From DTSX01 sp964008355 (GTDB lineage Bacteria > Pseudomonadota > Gammaproteobacteria > Steroidobacterales > UBA11654), in the NCBI GenBank assembly GCA_964008355.1, contig CAXGBD010000032.1, positions 1 through 14,033 on the forward strand: a stretch of DNA of 14,033 nucleotides, in the 5' to 3' direction. A model generated the notes under the pieces. It worked only from the letters and a program-made list of their open reading frames with translations. It was not told where the DNA came from and did not search any database. A program made the translations under genes and the position numbers. Of this stretch, positions 7,192 through 14,033 are shown one piece after another (the first letter of the stretch is position 1; each line of letters starts with the position of its first letter).

Positions 7192-8373
7192 ATGATCAAG
7201 AAATTTTTCAAATGGTTGGGTATCGGAATCTTTATCATCATTGTTGGAGGTTTTTTACCTGCTACATTGGGTGCCTATGGTTTGTTCTGGGAGAGGTGGA
7301 CAACATCATTACTGGGTAATCCACTCAACCCAAAATTATCTTGGTACACCCCTCAAGAAACAATCTCAGGAAATTATTCCGAGGCACTATTAACATCGAA
7401 AGATAGTGAAATACCACCGAATGTATTTCAAGAGGCCAATGATTATGCAGAGCTTCACGGTAGTGATGGTTTGGTTATCCAACATCAAGGAGAAATCGTC
7501 TTTGAGAACTATTGGAATGACAAACAACCTGATAGTTTATTTGCACTCCATTCAATGACCAAAACAATGAATGCCTTGCTCATGGGTCACGCCATAGCAG
7601 ATGGCTTCATTGATTCAGTTGATATTCCTGCAGCAACATTCCTAGTGGAATGGAAAGGCTCAGAAAAGGAAGCTATTCAAATCAGGGATTTGCTCAACAT
7701 GGCCAGCGGATTGCAAGAAAGCTATGATTTCTCACCCAGCTCAGCAAGAATCCAGAGAATGATGGGTCTGGACATCATTCAACCTAATATTGACGTTGGC
7801 ATTGATGGTATGCCTGGACAAGTATTCTCACATGTCAATCCCAACAGTCAACTGCTTGGCATCATCATAGAAAGAGCATCGGGTCAGAGAATCAGTGATT
7901 ATCTCTCAGAAAAAATTTGGAAAAAAATTGGAGCAAGAGATGCCTTGTTTTATGTCGATAAACCTGGGGGTATGGTACATACTGATTGTTGCATGTGGGC
8001 ATCGATTAGAGACATGGTTCGCATTGGAGAGATGCTGATGCATAAAGGAGTATTCCAGGGCAGGCAAATTATGCCTTCTGGCTGGATAGAAGAAATGATC
8101 CAACCATCTAAAGCTAATGTAAATTACGGCATGCAATTATGGATGGGAAACGATTTTGCTGAGTACCGGCCTTATGATGCAAGAATGACAACGTTTGCAA
8201 ATTATCATTCGGAACCATATAAGGCAGACGATGTTTTTTATCTGGATGGCCTGGGTAAAAAAAGATTGTATATCATTCCATCTAAATCTTTGGTAATACT
8301 AAGAACAGGAAAAAATTCAAAAGAATGGGACGATGCTAAATTGCCCAATCTATTTATCGAAGCACTCAAATAG
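7192..8373 (+). CDS. Membrane-anchored serine hydrolase, beta-lactamase/esterase superfamily (copy 2)
   Basis: A 393-residue paralogue of the preceding gene, with an N-terminal membrane segment (about 10-31). It keeps the nucleophile motif S121-M-T-K124, the Cys-Cys pair (266-267) and the IRDMVRIG helix. The catalytic Tyr position is His214 in FSHVNPNSQLLG, although the Asn two residues on (N216) is present, and the GFGGQ motif has become GLGKK (353-357). The two proteins share many stretches, including HSEP, YIIPSK, RTG and DDAKLPN, which indicates an old tandem duplication. It may have altered chemistry, be a binding-only partner, or act as a regulator of copy 1. A good AGGA lies 6 bases before the ATG. 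It is probably cotranscribed with both neighbours. Confidence 0.83.
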   Translation: MIKKFFKWLGIGIFIIIVGGFLPATLGAYGLFWERWTTSLLGNPLNPKLSWYTPQETISGNYSEALLTSKDSEIPPNVFQEANDYAELHGSDGLVIQHQGEIVFENYWNDKQPDSLFALHSMTKTMNALLMGHAIADGFIDSVDIPAATFLVEWKGSEKEAIQIRDLLNMASGLQESYDFSPSSARIQRMMGLDIIQPNIDVGIDGMPGQVFSHVNPNSQLLGIIIERASGQRISDYLSEKIWKKIGARDALFYVDKPGGMVHTDCCMWASIRDMVRIGEMLMHKGVFQGRQIMPSGWIEEMIQPSKANVNYGMQLWMGNDFAEYRPYDARMTTFANYHSEPYKADDVFYLDGLGKKRLYIIPSKSLVILRTGKNSKEWDDAKLPNLFIEALK

Positions 8374-8386
8374 AGGAGAGAAGTTT

Positions 8387-9247
8387 ATGAATATAGCCAT
8401 AGTTGGTGCTGCATATACAGGGTTGGCAGCAATAAAATATCTAAAAAACCTTGGTCATACTGTTAGTGTGACGACGACTAAAGAATCACGCAAAGAAGAA
8501 CTAGAAGCAATTGCAGATAAGGTTTTTGTCATGCTCGGTAGTGATCGAGATCAAATGAAAGAGCTGCTGGCTAATCAAGATATTTTGGTGTTGACGGTTG
8601 CCGGAGGCATGGTTGAGAAAGATGGAAAAACAATTATGGACCCAGATCTTTATAGAGACGCCTATGTGGGAACTGCGGAAAGTGTGGTTGATGCCATCGG
8701 ATCTGATTCTAGCCTGCGTCAAATAATTTTCACTAGCTCTCTGAACGCCTACGGAGACGGTGGTGGAGCAGACCAAATCACTGAAGAAACACCATCCAAT
8801 CCATTGAATCCATTTCAAGCAGTATATGTGGAAACCGAGCAATTGCTAATGGACCTTGCAGGGGATCAACTCAATGTTTGTATTTTTAGAACAGGAACTA
8901 TTCACGGCCCAGGAAGAGAGTGGAAGAATCAGCTTACCATGCTCTCAGGACAAAAAGTCCCTTTCGATGGTAGTTCTGATGCAATGATCATCCACCGTGA
9001 TGATGTTGTCAGCGCAATTGCATTGGCCATCAATGACAATTTCTCTGGTTACTTTAACCTCTTCAATGAAGTCAAAATATCGAAAGCCGAATTCTTTGCC
9101 AGTGTCTGTGACCAAGAAGGTCTAGAACATGTTGAGTGGTTGAATCTAAGCCCGGGACCAAAGAACGTCTCTAATCAGAAAATAAAAAACGCAGGACTGG
9201 TTTTACTCGACCCTGACGCTAGCCAAGATCATAAAGAGTTACTTTGA
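8387..9247 (+). CDS. NAD(P)-binding epimerase-like protein (atypical extended SDR)
   Basis: A 286-residue cytoplasmic Rossmann protein. The N-terminal GAAYTGLAA (about 6-14) is the dinucleotide-binding loop, followed by alternating strands and helices, IIFTSSLNAYG (about 113-123) holding the catalytic Ser position, and a C-terminal substrate domain with FRTGTIHGPG and IHRDDVVSAI, as in epimerase/dehydratase and YeeZ-like proteins. The usual YxxxK is Y-V-E-T-E, so the lysine is missing, as in atypical SDRs. Dehydrogenase chemistry is therefore doubtful and a role in NAD(P) sensing or binding is possible. The start ATG at 8387 is chosen for its strong AGGAG (8374-8378) 8 bases upstream; a longer frame reaching back inside the hydrolase is not needed. 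It is probably the last gene of the unit with the two hydrolases. Confidence 0.83.
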   Translation: MNIAIVGAAYTGLAAIKYLKNLGHTVSVTTTKESRKEELEAIADKVFVMLGSDRDQMKELLANQDILVLTVAGGMVEKDGKTIMDPDLYRDAYVGTAESVVDAIGSDSSLRQIIFTSSLNAYGDGGGADQITEETPSNPLNPFQAVYVETEQLLMDLAGDQLNVCIFRTGTIHGPGREWKNQLTMLSGQKVPFDGSSDAMIIHRDDVVSAIALAINDNFSGYFNLFNEVKISKAEFFASVCDQEGLEHVEWLNLSPGPKNVSNQKIKNAGLVLLDPDASQDHKELL

Positions 9248-9249
9248 TC

Positions 9250-9264
9250 ACTCAGATACTGAGT
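9250..9264. terminator. Small hairpin between convergent genes
   Basis: ACTCAG (9250-9255) and CTGAGT (9259-9264) form a 6-bp perfect stem with a 3-base loop just after the epimerase stop; it overlaps the stop codon of the convergent VOC gene. No T tract follows on either strand, so termination would be weak or rho-assisted. Confidence 0.3.
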
Positions 9265-9635
9265 ATATAGAAAACTAATTTGTTGCCGTCTAAATCACGG
9301 ACATAGGCTCCGTAAAAGGTGTCTGTTCTTTCTCCGGGCTCGCCCTCATCAGTTGCTCCAAGTGCCATAGCCTTGGCATACATTGAATCCACTTGATCTC
9401 TCGAATCCATGGGTAATGCAATCATGTTGCCATTGCCTACGGTGGCTTCTTTTTCATCATAAGGTTTGGCAACGGCAAACATGGACGATCCACCATCGAC
9501 ACGCCACAAAAAAACTCTGTCATTGGCAGCAAAACCAACAGCCCCAATCTCACTGAATAAATTGTTATAGAATTCCTTAGCCCTATCTAAGTCATTGGTT
9601 CCTATTGTTGTATAACCTATTAATTGATTTTTCAT
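9252..9635 (-). CDS. VOC-family (glyoxalase/bleomycin-resistance fold) protein
   Basis: A 127-residue protein of one vicinal-oxygen-chelate domain pair. It shows the family's first strand and DLDRAKEFYNNLF helix (about 16-28), a central stretch with GNGNMIALPMDS, and the last strand AYVRDLDGNKLVFYI (about 110-124). The usual metal ligands are not evident: the first His position is Thr (YTTIG) and the Glu after DGNKL is Val. It may therefore be a metal-free binding or resistance-type member rather than an active dioxygenase or glyoxalase. Of two adjacent ATGs (9638 and 9635), the second is preferred because GGGAG lies 6 rather than 3 bases before it. It converges on the epimerase-like gene with 4 bases between the stop codons and diverges from the MFS gene. 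Confidence 0.8.
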   Translation of the reverse strand: MKNQLIGYTTIGTNDLDRAKEFYNNLFSEIGAVGFAANDRVFLWRVDGGSSMFAVAKPYDEKEATVGNGNMIALPMDSRDQVDSMYAKAMALGATDEGEPGERTDTFYGAYVRDLDGNKLVFYILSI

Positions 9636-9701
9636 CATTGTCTCCCTTGGTCTTTTTTCAGGCCCATCCTATTTTAATTAATGGAGTTTATCATTGAATA
9701 T

Positions 9702-9707
9702 TATAAG
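9702..9707 (+). promoter_or_regulatory. Candidate -10 box for the MFS gene
   Basis: TATAAG ends 29 bases before the MFS ATG, within the roughly 100-base gap separating the divergent VOC and MFS genes. No acceptable -35 was found at 16-18 bases, and the gap also has to hold the VOC promoter. Weak support. Confidence 0.25.
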
Positions 9708-9736
9708 ATAAGTCCTACCCAATTTCGGTATTTTCT

Positions 9737-11311
9737 ATGGAAAACAATAGTCTACCAAAGGTCGGAGGACGATCAGCAAAATTTGCACTTGTGTTGCTCG
9801 TCATAGTTTATGTCGTTAATTTTATAGACAGACAAATACTTTCGGTTCTGGCAGAAGACATCAAAGCTGATTTAATGATTTCTGATAGTGATCTTGGCTT
9901 TCTATTTGGCACTGCCTTTGCTGTTTTTTATTCTATTTTTGGAATACCTCTGGGGAGGCTAGCTGATGTCTGGTCGAGAAAAAAACTGATCAGCATAGGC
10001 CTTGCAACTTGGAGTATCATGACTGCACTTTCTGGAACGGCGAAATCTTTCTTTGCCTTATCTGCTTATAGAGTGGGAGTGGGTATAGGAGAATCCAGTG
10101 CCAGCCCAGCCTCCTACTCGCTACTCTCTGACTACTTTTCTCCTAAAATGAGAACCACGATATTAGCTATTTACTCTAGTGGGGTTTATATCGGTGCAGG
10201 AATAGGATTGTTTCTAGGTGGATGGATTGTTGAATTATGGACAAATGCCTATCCAGATTCATCCTTAGCACCGCTAGGATTGAAGGGATGGCAAGCAGCC
10301 TTTATGGCAGTCGGAATACCAGGACTGATTTTGGCCCTATTTACCTGGCAAATTAAAGAACCTAAGAGGGGAATGAGTGATGGTATAGAAACTCCCGAAC
10401 ACCCTGCCCCTTTTAAAGCGATGTTAAATGAATTTATTGGCATTACCCCACTCGCACTATTGGGTTCCAAACAATCTAAAAAGCTTCTGGGTATCAATAT
10501 TGTATTGGCCTTAACTATAGCCCTAGCTAGTTACTTCCTAATTTTATGGACAGGGGACATGATTCAATGGATTGCATTCGGGTTTGGATCCTACGTTGTG
10601 GTATGTTGGGTCCAAGGATTAAAAATTCGAGATCAAGGGACATTCTCAATGATCTTTAAGAGCAAGGCTATGCTCTTTACTGTGATCGGATTTCCTTTCA
10701 TCTCATTTATTACTTATTCCACGGCTGCATTTGGTCCTGCATTTTATATGCGTAACTTCGGAATCAGTGAAGCTGAGGTTGCGACTGTTTTGGGTCTTAC
10801 CGCAGCCGTTGCAGGAGCAATTGGAGTCATTTCTGGAGGAATCATTGGTGACAAATTACGGAAAAAATATGTTAATGGCCGTCTTTATATTGGCTTCTTG
10901 GTTATTTTTCTAACTGTTCCTTTCTCTCTTGGTGTGCTGTATTCAGAAAACCTTTATGCCTCTTATGCCTGGAACTTTATGGCTCAATTGGTTTCTCCGA
11001 TGTGGGTAGGCATTGCCCCGGCAACGGTCTCTGACCTTGTGATGCCAAGAATGAGAGCCCTAGCAGGTGCCTTTTATATTTTGATGGTAAGCATGTTGGG
11101 TCTTGCCCTGGGTCCCTATTGTGTTGGATTATTAAGTGATACCTTGATCAACCAAGGATATTCTGATGGAGATGCGTTAAAAACTGCCCTCGCGGCTGCA
11201 CTTGGAGTGCTGGTAATTACGTTAATTACGCTTCTTTTGGCCTGCCGTTATCTGCCTGAAGAAGAAGCCACTAAACTCGACCGTGCGAGAAAACTGGGTG
11301 AGATCGTATAA
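9737..11311 (+). CDS. Spinster-like MFS transporter
   Basis: A 524-residue inner-membrane transporter of the major facilitator superfamily. NFIDRQILSVLAEDIKADL (about 28-46), FGTAFAVFYSIFGIPLGRLAD (about 57-77) with the A-loop GRLADVWSRKK, and RVGVGIGESSASPASYSLLSDYF are typical of the bacterial Spns-like group. Members in other organisms move lipids or organic anions; the substrate here is unknown. It is longer than a standard 12-segment MFS protein. The extra length includes a hydrophobic pair in the middle (about residues 256-290) after a soluble linker, so about 14 segments are likely. The ATG at 9737 has no visible Shine-Dalgarno sequence. It ends 2 bases from the convergent oxidoreductase, with no visible terminator. 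Its location suggests, but does not prove, uptake or export of a substrate of the neighbouring dehydrogenase. Confidence 0.88.
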   Translation: MENNSLPKVGGRSAKFALVLLVIVYVVNFIDRQILSVLAEDIKADLMISDSDLGFLFGTAFAVFYSIFGIPLGRLADVWSRKKLISIGLATWSIMTALSGTAKSFFALSAYRVGVGIGESSASPASYSLLSDYFSPKMRTTILAIYSSGVYIGAGIGLFLGGWIVELWTNAYPDSSLAPLGLKGWQAAFMAVGIPGLILALFTWQIKEPKRGMSDGIETPEHPAPFKAMLNEFIGITPLALLGSKQSKKLLGINIVLALTIALASYFLILWTGDMIQWIAFGFGSYVVVCWVQGLKIRDQGTFSMIFKSKAMLFTVIGFPFISFITYSTAAFGPAFYMRNFGISEAEVATVLGLTAAVAGAIGVISGGIIGDKLRKKYVNGRLYIGFLVIFLTVPFSLGVLYSENLYASYAWNFMAQLVSPMWVGIAPATVSDLVMPRMRALAGAFYILMVSMLGLALGPYCVGLLSDTLINQGYSDGDALKTALAAALGVLVITLITLLLACRYLPEEEATKLDRARKLGEIV

Positions 11312-11313
11312 GG

Positions 11314-12318
11314 TTAAATTTTTAGTATTTGCTTGCCGAGATTCTTGCCAGTGAATAATCTGTTCAGTGTCTCCGGACAGTTCTCAATTCCTTCCTGAAT
11401 GTCTTCCCTGTGTTTGATCTTACCTTCAAGTAACCAACCAGAGAGTTCTTGAATAGCCTGATCTGCTTTGTGTAAGAAATCAAGAACAAGAAACCCTTCC
11501 ATACGAGCTCTTTGCACTAAAAGATTAATTATATTCCTGGGTCCTGGAGGCAGTTCCCCAGACAAATATCCTGATATGGCTCCACAAATGACAATCCTTG
11601 CGTTTAAATTAATATGCCAAAGAACGGTTTCAAGTAGTGGTCCACCCACATTGTCGAAATAGACGTCGATACCTGAATTCGCAACTTTAGGCAACTCTTT
11701 ATGAACATCTGAATTTTTATAATCAATTACGTGATCAAGACCACAATCTTTTAACCAGGCACATTTTTCTTCGCCTCCGGCAATGCCAATTACATTGCAT
11801 CCCTTGATTTTAGCTATTTGAGCCACTACTGAGCCTGTTGCACCTGCCGCGCCTGAAACTAAAACAGTCTCTCCAGCTTTGGGTTGTCCAACATCTAAAA
11901 GACCATAATAAGCAGTTATTCCAGTGGTTCCAAGAACGTTGAGCATCGTTGGAATTGGGAGAACATTGGGGATCACTCGGAACGCATTTTCTGCCTTCCC
12001 TGTACTAATGGTGTGAGTTTGCCAACCAACGAGGCCTGTTACCAAATCGCCCTCAGTATATTTTGGATTCTTTGACTCCAATACTGTGCCAATGCCTCCA
12101 GACCGAACTACTTCATCTATTTGTATAGGGGGCATGTATCCAGGAACATCCGTTAACCACATCCTTTGCGTTGGATCAACAGAAAGGTAGTTGTTAGCGA
12201 TAAGAATTTGTCCGTCCTCTAATTTGGGCAAAACTTCTTCTATAAACTCAAAGTCGGATTCTTTAACCAAATCTACAGGTCTGGTTTTTAAGATCCATTT
12301 TTTATTGACGATCGACAT
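11314..12318 (-). CDS. NADP-dependent oxidoreductase, CurA/PTGR-like MDR family
   Basis: A 334-residue zinc-free medium-chain reductase that should reduce activated carbon-carbon double bonds (enones) with NADPH, in the cytoplasm. It has the N-terminal domain of the leukotriene B4 12-hydroxydehydrogenase/CurA type (KKWILKTRPVDLVKESDF; LSVDPTQRMWL), the nucleotide-binding GAAGATGSVVAQIAK (about 154-168), GIAGGEEKC just after it and YFDNVGG (about 222-228), and the C-terminal ELPPGPRNI and KIKHREDIQEGIENCPETL. These match E. coli CurA by memory. The ATG at 12318 is chosen for a strong AGGAG four bases upstream; a TTG at 12333 is less likely. It begins 17 bases after the quinoprotein dehydrogenase stop on the same strand, so it is probably cotranscribed. 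Substrate not determined. Confidence 0.88.
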   Translation of the reverse strand: MSIVNKKWILKTRPVDLVKESDFEFIEEVLPKLEDGQILIANNYLSVDPTQRMWLTDVPGYMPPIQIDEVVRSGGIGTVLESKNPKYTEGDLVTGLVGWQTHTISTGKAENAFRVIPNVLPIPTMLNVLGTTGITAYYGLLDVGQPKAGETVLVSGAAGATGSVVAQIAKIKGCNVIGIAGGEEKCAWLKDCGLDHVIDYKNSDVHKELPKVANSGIDVYFDNVGGPLLETVLWHINLNARIVICGAISGYLSGELPPGPRNIINLLVQRARMEGFLVLDFLHKADQAIQELSGWLLEGKIKHREDIQEGIENCPETLNRLFTGKNLGKQILKI

Positions 12319-12335
12319 TTTTCTCCTCACCAAAT

Positions 12336-14033
12336 TTATTTTTTAGGCAGGGCATAGGCAATGATTTCATCGCTGATGCCTTGGGGATAATTCCACATAT
12401 GGCCTCCAGTTGCAATGACAACATACTGACGTCCATCAGCCATGTAAGTCATCGGGGTTGCCATAGCTGAGGTAGGTGCCTTTAGTTCTAATAATTTCTT
12501 TCCTGTATCAATATCAAAAGCTCGAAAACGCTCATCAGCACTAGCTCCAATAAATATCACGCCACCTCCAGTAGTGATAGCTCCTCCTGCGTATGGTGTT
12601 CCCCATTCAAAACCAATAGGCAATGGGCTTAATTTATCAATTTTTCCAAACGGTGTTTTCCATAATATTTCACCTGTAATCATATCGACAGCAACTATCA
12701 TAGACCAAGGCGGCTTTGTGCAGGGTGTATAGAGTGGGGACAATAATGGCTTTTGAAACAAGCCATAACCGGTTCCTTTAATCAATCCTGGTGGTCCCAT
12801 TGGGTTGCCAGCCATAGGTTCTTTTGCCAGTTTTTTATCCACTTCATCCTCTGGTATAAGCTGGACATAAAAAGGTACTTGTCCAACTGGTGTTATCAAA
12901 ATATTTCGCACTGGATCAAAGGCACCTCCTCCCCAATTGGATCCACCACCTACTTGTGGATACATCACGGTCCCCTTGGTTGACATTGGAGTGAACATGC
13001 CACCATAACGAGCATTAGTGATCATTTCTCTGCAAGACTCTCTCTCATAAGGCGTTACCCCCCATGCATCATCTGGAGAGATGCTTTGGCGAACTAAAGG
13101 AGGGGGTTTAACCGGGAATGGTTGGGTTGGTGATAGTTGATCTCCCTCAATACCATCTGTTGGGACTGGCCGTTCTTCAATATCAAAATAAGGCTCGCCT
13201 GTCTCACGATGAAACGTATAGACCATTCCGGTTTTACCTAGCTGAATTACAATCGGTATTGACCCTTCCTTGGTTGTGACATCAACCAATATGGGGTGGG
13301 TTGGCAAATCCCAATCCCAAATATCATGGTGAAGAGTTTGATAGTGCCAGACCAACTCTCCGGTTGAGGCTTTGATTGCCAAAACAGAATTTGCATATCG
13401 ATTATCCCCTGGCCTTAACCCTCCATAAAAATTAGGAGAAGCACTGGCTGTAGGAACAAAAACCAGGTCTCTCTCACTATCGACAGACATGGTTGTCCAT
13501 ACGTTGGCTCCACCCACCGAATACGGGAGTGCATCAGGGTCGTTTTGATCACGCACTAAAGTATCAAAGGCCCATAAAAATTCTCCGCTTCTTGCATCAA
13601 ACCCTCTAACAGCACCATTGATAGAGCTTGCGTCTTTAAATTTGTTCCCCGTCCCGCCAATAATAATTACTCCATTAACAACGGCAGGAGGTGATTTGAG
13701 TTGGCTTGATCTGATCTGATTGGTGGGTTCCAAAGCTTTGATATAAGGAGTGACGTCAACCTGCCCATTCTCTCCAAAACCAGGACATGGGGTTCCTGTT
13801 CTGCCATCCAATGCGATCAATCGTTTATCATTGGTAGCCATAAAAAGACTGTGTGCACATAGTTCATCAGGATTGACTTTAGGATCACGCCATTGTGATA
13901 GACCTTTACAATTAAATCGCCCAGCTAATGGCATTAGATTAATCTCAGGACTATAAAACCACCTCTGCTCTCCGCTTGTAGGATCCAGAGCAATGACTTC
14001 ATTGAAAGGAGTACAGAGAACGAGATGTCCGCC
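12336..14033 (-). CDS. PQQ-dependent dehydrogenase, Gcd (membrane glucose dehydrogenase) type, N-terminus outside window
   Basis: At least 565 residues of a beta-propeller quinoprotein that oxidises a sugar or cyclic/secondary alcohol at the periplasmic face and passes electrons to ubiquinone. The in-frame reading stays open to the right edge (GGHLVLCTPFNEVIALDPTS), so the gene is cut there; the ATG at 13934 is internal. PQQ/propeller hallmarks are repeated blades with ALDPTSGEQRW, GFDARSGEFLWAFD and AVDMITGEILW, plus HHDIWDWDLP, QLGKTGMVY, GGAITTGGGVIFIGAS and the final YVVIATGGH. All align with E. coli Gcd by memory, including the Asp and Lys of the catalytic region. The usual five membrane helices would be in the missing N-terminal part. 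Whether the substrate is glucose, quinate or something else cannot be told. The gene leads the oxidoreductase gene. Confidence 0.9.
   Translation of the reverse strand, partial: GGHLVLCTPFNEVIALDPTSGEQRWFYSPEINLMPLAGRFNCKGLSQWRDPKVNPDELCAHSLFMATNDKRLIALDGRTGTPCPGFGENGQVDVTPYIKALEPTNQIRSSQLKSPPAVVNGVIIIGGTGNKFKDASSINGAVRGFDARSGEFLWAFDTLVRDQNDPDALPYSVGGANVWTTMSVDSERDLVFVPTASASPNFYGGLRPGDNRYANSVLAIKASTGELVWHYQTLHHDIWDWDLPTHPILVDVTTKEGSIPIVIQLGKTGMVYTFHRETGEPYFDIEERPVPTDGIEGDQLSPTQPFPVKPPPLVRQSISPDDAWGVTPYERESCREMITNARYGGMFTPMSTKGTVMYPQVGGGSNWGGGAFDPVRNILITPVGQVPFYVQLIPEDEVDKKLAKEPMAGNPMGPPGLIKGTGYGLFQKPLLSPLYTPCTKPPWSMIVAVDMITGEILWKTPFGKIDKLSPLPIGFEWGTPYAGGAITTGGGVIFIGASADERFRAFDIDTGKKLLELKAPTSAMATPMTYMADGRQYVVIATGGHMWNYPQGISDEIIAYALPKK

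Noticed and set aside
6013..8373. Antibiotic-resistance beta-lactamases
   Set aside because: Only the superfamily fold and SxxK are supported. The YxN and KTG motifs deviate, and both proteins have N-terminal membrane anchors like esterase/NylB-type relatives.
8333..8386. N-terminal extension of the epimerase-like protein
   Set aside because: It overlaps the end of the second hydrolase. The strong AGGAG and the Rossmann motif directly after ATG 8387 fix the start there.
13750..13956. Plus-strand open frame near the right edge
   Set aside because: It lies opposite the conserved quinoprotein coding sequence and has no motif.
1..14033. Mobile element, CRISPR array or phage region
   Set aside because: No transposase, integrase, evenly spaced direct repeats or target-site duplications were seen on either strand.

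Overview
The window looks like a chromosomal segment of an AT-rich gammaproteobacterium, probably a free-living, marine-type heterotroph. The evidence is the recA-recX-alaS-tRNA-Ser gene order, RecA, AlaS and CysB proteins of gammaproteobacterial type, and a Gcd-type quinoprotein dehydrogenase. The lineage call is inference from gene content and remembered protein families; no search was run. I found no insertion sequence, phage gene, CRISPR array or rRNA.

Left part (1-4350), minus strand: a housekeeping operon reads recA, recX, alaS and then a tRNA-Ser(GCU) cut by the window edge. The genes are tightly packed (20, about 4 and 9 bases apart). The csrA gene that usually lies between alaS and the tRNA in gammaproteobacteria is absent. 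The recA leader has a good -10 box but no LexA operator that I can recognise.

Middle (4354-5889), minus strand: a full-length CysB, the LysR-type regulator of sulfur assimilation, with no sulfur gene beside it. It is preceded by a small unrecognised secreted protein.

Accessory part (6013-9635): a plus-strand unit of three genes carries two tandem, diverged, membrane-anchored serine hydrolases of the beta-lactamase/esterase superfamily and an atypical NAD(P)-binding epimerase-like protein. Good ribosome binding sites in the 12-13 base gaps suggest cotranscription. A VOC (glyoxalase-fold) protein converges on the end of this unit.

Right part (9737-14033): a spinster-like MFS transporter on the plus strand converges on a minus-strand pair, a Gcd-type PQQ dehydrogenase (cut by the right edge) and a CurA/PTGR-like NADP-dependent oxidoreductase. 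The pair probably forms one transcript and suggests oxidation of a small organic substrate, identity unknown.

No clearly new multi-gene system stands out. The best leads are the two hydrolase paralogues, which each lose a different half of the Tyr-x-Asn catalytic motif, and the rearranged recA-alaS-tRNA-Ser locus without csrA or a visible SOS box.
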